Notes under the pieces: generated by a model
The model's database searches: none
What the model was told of the DNA's origin: nothing
Seen by the model: the letters and a program-made list of their open reading frames with translations, nothing else
Part shown: one piece after another, positions 62,394-64,000 of the stretch
How positions within the stretch are numbered: the stretch's first letter is position 1
Layout: the number at the start of each line of letters is the position of its first letter
From: Nocardioides oceani
GTDB lineage: Bacteria > Actinomycetota > Actinomycetes > Propionibacteriales > Nocardioidaceae
Assembly: GCF_030412965.1 (NCBI RefSeq)
Contig: NZ_JAUHJQ010000001.1
Span: 1 to 64,000 of the forward strand
Length of the DNA stretch: 64,000 nt
Reading direction: 5' to 3'
Translations under genes and position numbers: made by a program

Positions 62394-63020
62394 CGGACCG
62401 TCGACCCAGCGCTCACCCACGTTTCGCGTGGCCGCCGCCCCGTGGGTGAGCTCGGCCAGGACGGCGAGGAGCCGCGGCTCGTCGTCGGGTGCCACGCCGA
62501 CGCGGAGCTCCACGCCGGCGCCGTACGTCGTCCCGAGCACCGCCACGCCACGGGCCCGCAGCTCGGTCTCGACGCGCCCGGCCTCGGCGTGGCCGACGTC
62601 GACCACGAGCTCGCGGCGCAGCTCGCGGCGGACCGTGCCGGCCTCGGCGAGCGCCACCCGGACCGCGTCCCCGTAGGCACGCACCAGCCCGCCGGCGCCG
62701 AGCAGGGTGCCGCCGAACCAGCGGCTCACCACCGCCACCACGTCGGAGACCTCCTGCCCGCGGAGCACCTCGAGCATCGGCGCACCGGCCGTGCCGGCGG
62801 GCTCGCCATCGTCGTTCGACCGCTCCACCGGTACCGGCGGCGGGCCGAGCACGAACGCGCTGCAGTGGTGGCGGGCGTCCCAGTGGTCCTTGCGCAGCCG
62901 CTCGACGACCGCGCGGGCGGCGGCCTCGTCCTCGACCCGGCGGAGGGTGCAGAGGAACCGCGACCGCTTGACCTCGACCTCCGCCTCGGCGTCGCGGGCG
63001 GGGACGAGGTAGCCGCTCAC
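62391..63020 (-). CDS. YigZ/IMPACT-family protein
   Basis: The 209-residue protein has EVEVKRSRFLCTLRRVEDEA, DARHHCSAFVLG, NDDGEPAGTAGAPMLEVLRG and VVAVVSRWFGGTLLGAGGLV, RAYGDAVRVAL: the UPF0029 domain in full. The C-terminal half is an EF-G-like beta domain. IMPACT-type proteins touch translation regulation in eukaryotes; the bacterial role is unclear. The GTG start overlaps the upstream permease stop. Confidence 0.93.
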   Translation of the reverse strand: MSGYLVPARDAEAEVEVKRSRFLCTLRRVEDEAAARAVVERLRKDHWDARHHCSAFVLGPPPVPVERSNDDGEPAGTAGAPMLEVLRGQEVSDVVAVVSRWFGGTLLGAGGLVRAYGDAVRVALAEAGTVRRELRRELVVDVGHAEAGRVETELRARGVAVLGTTYGAGVELRVGVAPDDEPRLLAVLAELTHGAAATRNVGERWVDGP

Positions 63021-63799
63021 GACCACAGGCCGAGCACCTCGCCGCCGATCCGCACGACGAACGCGGCGACGACCAGCACGAAGAAGACCCGCACGAAGCG
63101 CGAGCCGCGGGCCACGGCGGTCCGCGCGCCGACGTACCCCCCGAGCAGGTTGCACGCGCCGATGACGAGGCCGGTCTTCCACAGCACGGCGCCCTGCGGC
63201 ACGAACAGCAGCAGCGCGCCGAGGTTGGTGGCCCAGTTGGCCAGCCGCGCCTTGGCCGACGCCTCCAGGAAGCCGTAGCCGAGCAGCCCGACGAGCGCGA
63301 AGACGAAGAAGCTGCCCGTGCCGGGGCCGAGCGCGCCGTCGTAGAAGCCGATCGCGACGCCGACCGCCATGGCCAGGCCGAGGTGGCGGTGGCCGCTGAA
63401 CCGCAGTGCGGTCGCCTCGCCGACCGAGGGCTTGAGCAGCACGTACGCCCCGACGGCCACGAGCACGACCAGGACGATCGGCTCGAACGCCTCCCGCGGC
63501 ACCTGCGAGGCGACCAGCGCGCCCCCGAAGGAGCCCACCAGCGCGAGGGCCATGAGCGGCAGGAACGTGCGCGGGTCCGGACGGACCCGGCGGTAGTACG
63601 TCGCCGAGCTGACCGTCGTCCCGCAGATCGACCCCAGCTTGTTGGTCGCCAAAATCTCGACCGGCGAGGCCGCGGGGAGCCCGACGAGGAGGGCGGGGAG
63701 CTGGATGAGCCCCCCGCCTCCGACGACGGCGTCCACGAACCCCGCCGTCAGCGCCGCCAGCCCGAGCAGGGCCAGCACGGTCAGCGTCGGGTCCTCCAC
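63017..63799 (-). CDS. TauE/SafE-family (sulfite exporter-like) permease
   Basis: The 260-residue protein has about eight helices with the two half-signatures: LTAGFVDAVVGGGGLIQLPA, then LATNKLGSICGTTVSSATY in the first half, and GFYDGALGPGTGSFFVFALV in the second half. The family moves small organic or inorganic anions such as sulfite, sulfonates or acetate; the substrate is unknown. GTG start is seven bases after TAGCGT. Confidence 0.94.
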   Translation of the reverse strand: MEDPTLTVLALLGLAALTAGFVDAVVGGGGLIQLPALLVGLPAASPVEILATNKLGSICGTTVSSATYYRRVRPDPRTFLPLMALALVGSFGGALVASQVPREAFEPIVLVVLVAVGAYVLLKPSVGEATALRFSGHRHLGLAMAVGVAIGFYDGALGPGTGSFFVFALVGLLGYGFLEASAKARLANWATNLGALLLFVPQGAVLWKTGLVIGACNLLGGYVGARTAVARGSRFVRVFFVLVVAAFVVRIGGEVLGLWS

Positions 63800-63806
63800 C
63801 GGTACG

Positions 63807-63812
63807 ACGCTA
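63807..63812 (-). promoter_or_regulatory. -10 box of the TauE/SafE gene, TAGCGT
   Basis: It lies 7 nt before the GTG. Confidence 0.45.
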
Positions 63813-63830
63813 ACGGGCGCGTCCGGGGTG

Positions 63831-63866
63831 GCCTCAGGCGGTGCCTCAGGCGGTGCCTCAGGCGGT
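63831..63866. repeat. 12-bp tandem repeat, three copies
   Basis: GCCTCAGGCGGT occurs three times head to tail. On the minus strand each copy contains a TGA, and the first one read is the stop codon of the gene at the window edge. Extra copies therefore lie just after that stop. Confidence 0.85.
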
Positions 63867-64000
63867 GTGGGCGGCCTTGGTCCGGCGACCGGTCAGGATC
63901 AGCGCGAGGCCGGCGAGCACGCAGAGCGCGCCGCCGATGAAGCCCACGAGCGGGACCGTGCGGGTCAGCAGGTCGACGCTGGCGATGTTGTCCTCGGCGT
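63858..64000 (-). CDS. C-terminal end of a membrane protein, cut by the window edge
   Basis: The last 46 residues read AEDNIASVDLLTRTVPLVGF, then a hydrophobic helix with IGGALCVLAGLALILTG and a basic tail RRTKAAHTA before TGA. One C-terminal membrane helix is visible. The family is not recognisable from this part. Confidence 0.6.
   Translation of the reverse strand, partial: AEDNIASVDLLTRTVPLVGFIGGALCVLAGLALILTGRRTKAAHTA

Overview
The window is high-GC actinobacterial DNA. GTG starts are common, many genes appear to be leaderless, and a mycothiol S-conjugate amidase is present. The gene order greA / DUF4307 / mca / small TM protein / hlyIII / Z-prenyl synthase, and the ychF-DUF6542-ispH-xseAB group, both recall mycobacteria. 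The overall look (intergenic CTGGTCGAGCAG palindromes, a phosphatidylcholine synthase) fits Nocardioides or a close relative; the genus is an inference.

Positions 1 to about 8130 are an integrated, partly decayed mobile region, visibly less GC-rich than the rest. It holds the end of an IS3-type element, the 3' part of a truncated gene, a PD-(D/E)XK nuclease-like protein, a frameshifted IS110-family transposase, a two-gene operon of reverse transcriptase plus eight-helix membrane protein, a divergent excisionase and a tyrosine integrase. The RT/membrane pair is the best candidate for an undescribed system: it looks like an Abi/UG-type (defence-associated) RT with an unusual membrane partner.

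From 8.1 to 20.4 kb lies chromosomal housekeeping DNA: ychF, a 64-aa basic protein, a cysteine-desulfurase-like enzyme, phosphatidylcholine synthase, xth, a DoxX-like protein, rmuC, DUF6542, a YciO/Sua5 protein, a BcsB-like exported protein, ispH, xseA, xseB and DUF4245. From 20.4 to 26.4 kb come a molybdate regulator-transporter operon (HTH-TOBE, modABC), glpX and two alpha/beta hydrolases. From 26.5 to 32.4 kb are an orphan UgpC/MsmX-type ATPase, a DUF1707/LiaF-like protein and a four-gene ABC importer. From 32.4 to 38.3 kb are a class I fumarase, a tandem intergenic repeat, small proteins, a spermidine-synthase-like methyltransferase, class II fumarase and an exported transglycosylase.

From 38.4 to 46.4 kb are phoH2, a Z-prenyl diphosphate synthase, hlyIII/trhA, and a LacI-regulated sugar importer without its own ATPase, with two LacI-type operators upstream. 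From 46.4 to 51.2 kb are thioredoxin, a CAP-domain protein, a methyltransferase and three tandem exported DNase-I-like (EEP) paralogues. From 51.2 kb to the end are mca, greA, ilvA, an AI-2E transporter, metB, msrA, a GNAT enzyme, an AarF/UbiB kinase, DinB, a frameshifted VOC gene, a YigZ protein, a TauE/SafE permease and the 3' end of one more gene.

Two genome-scale patterns stand out. At least 22 genes carry a TANNNT hexamer 6-8 nt before the start codon with no Shine-Dalgarno sequence (leaderless transcripts). Several convergent gene pairs are separated by large, nested palindromes, one family of which occurs twice in opposite orientation. No tRNA, rRNA or CRISPR array was recognised.
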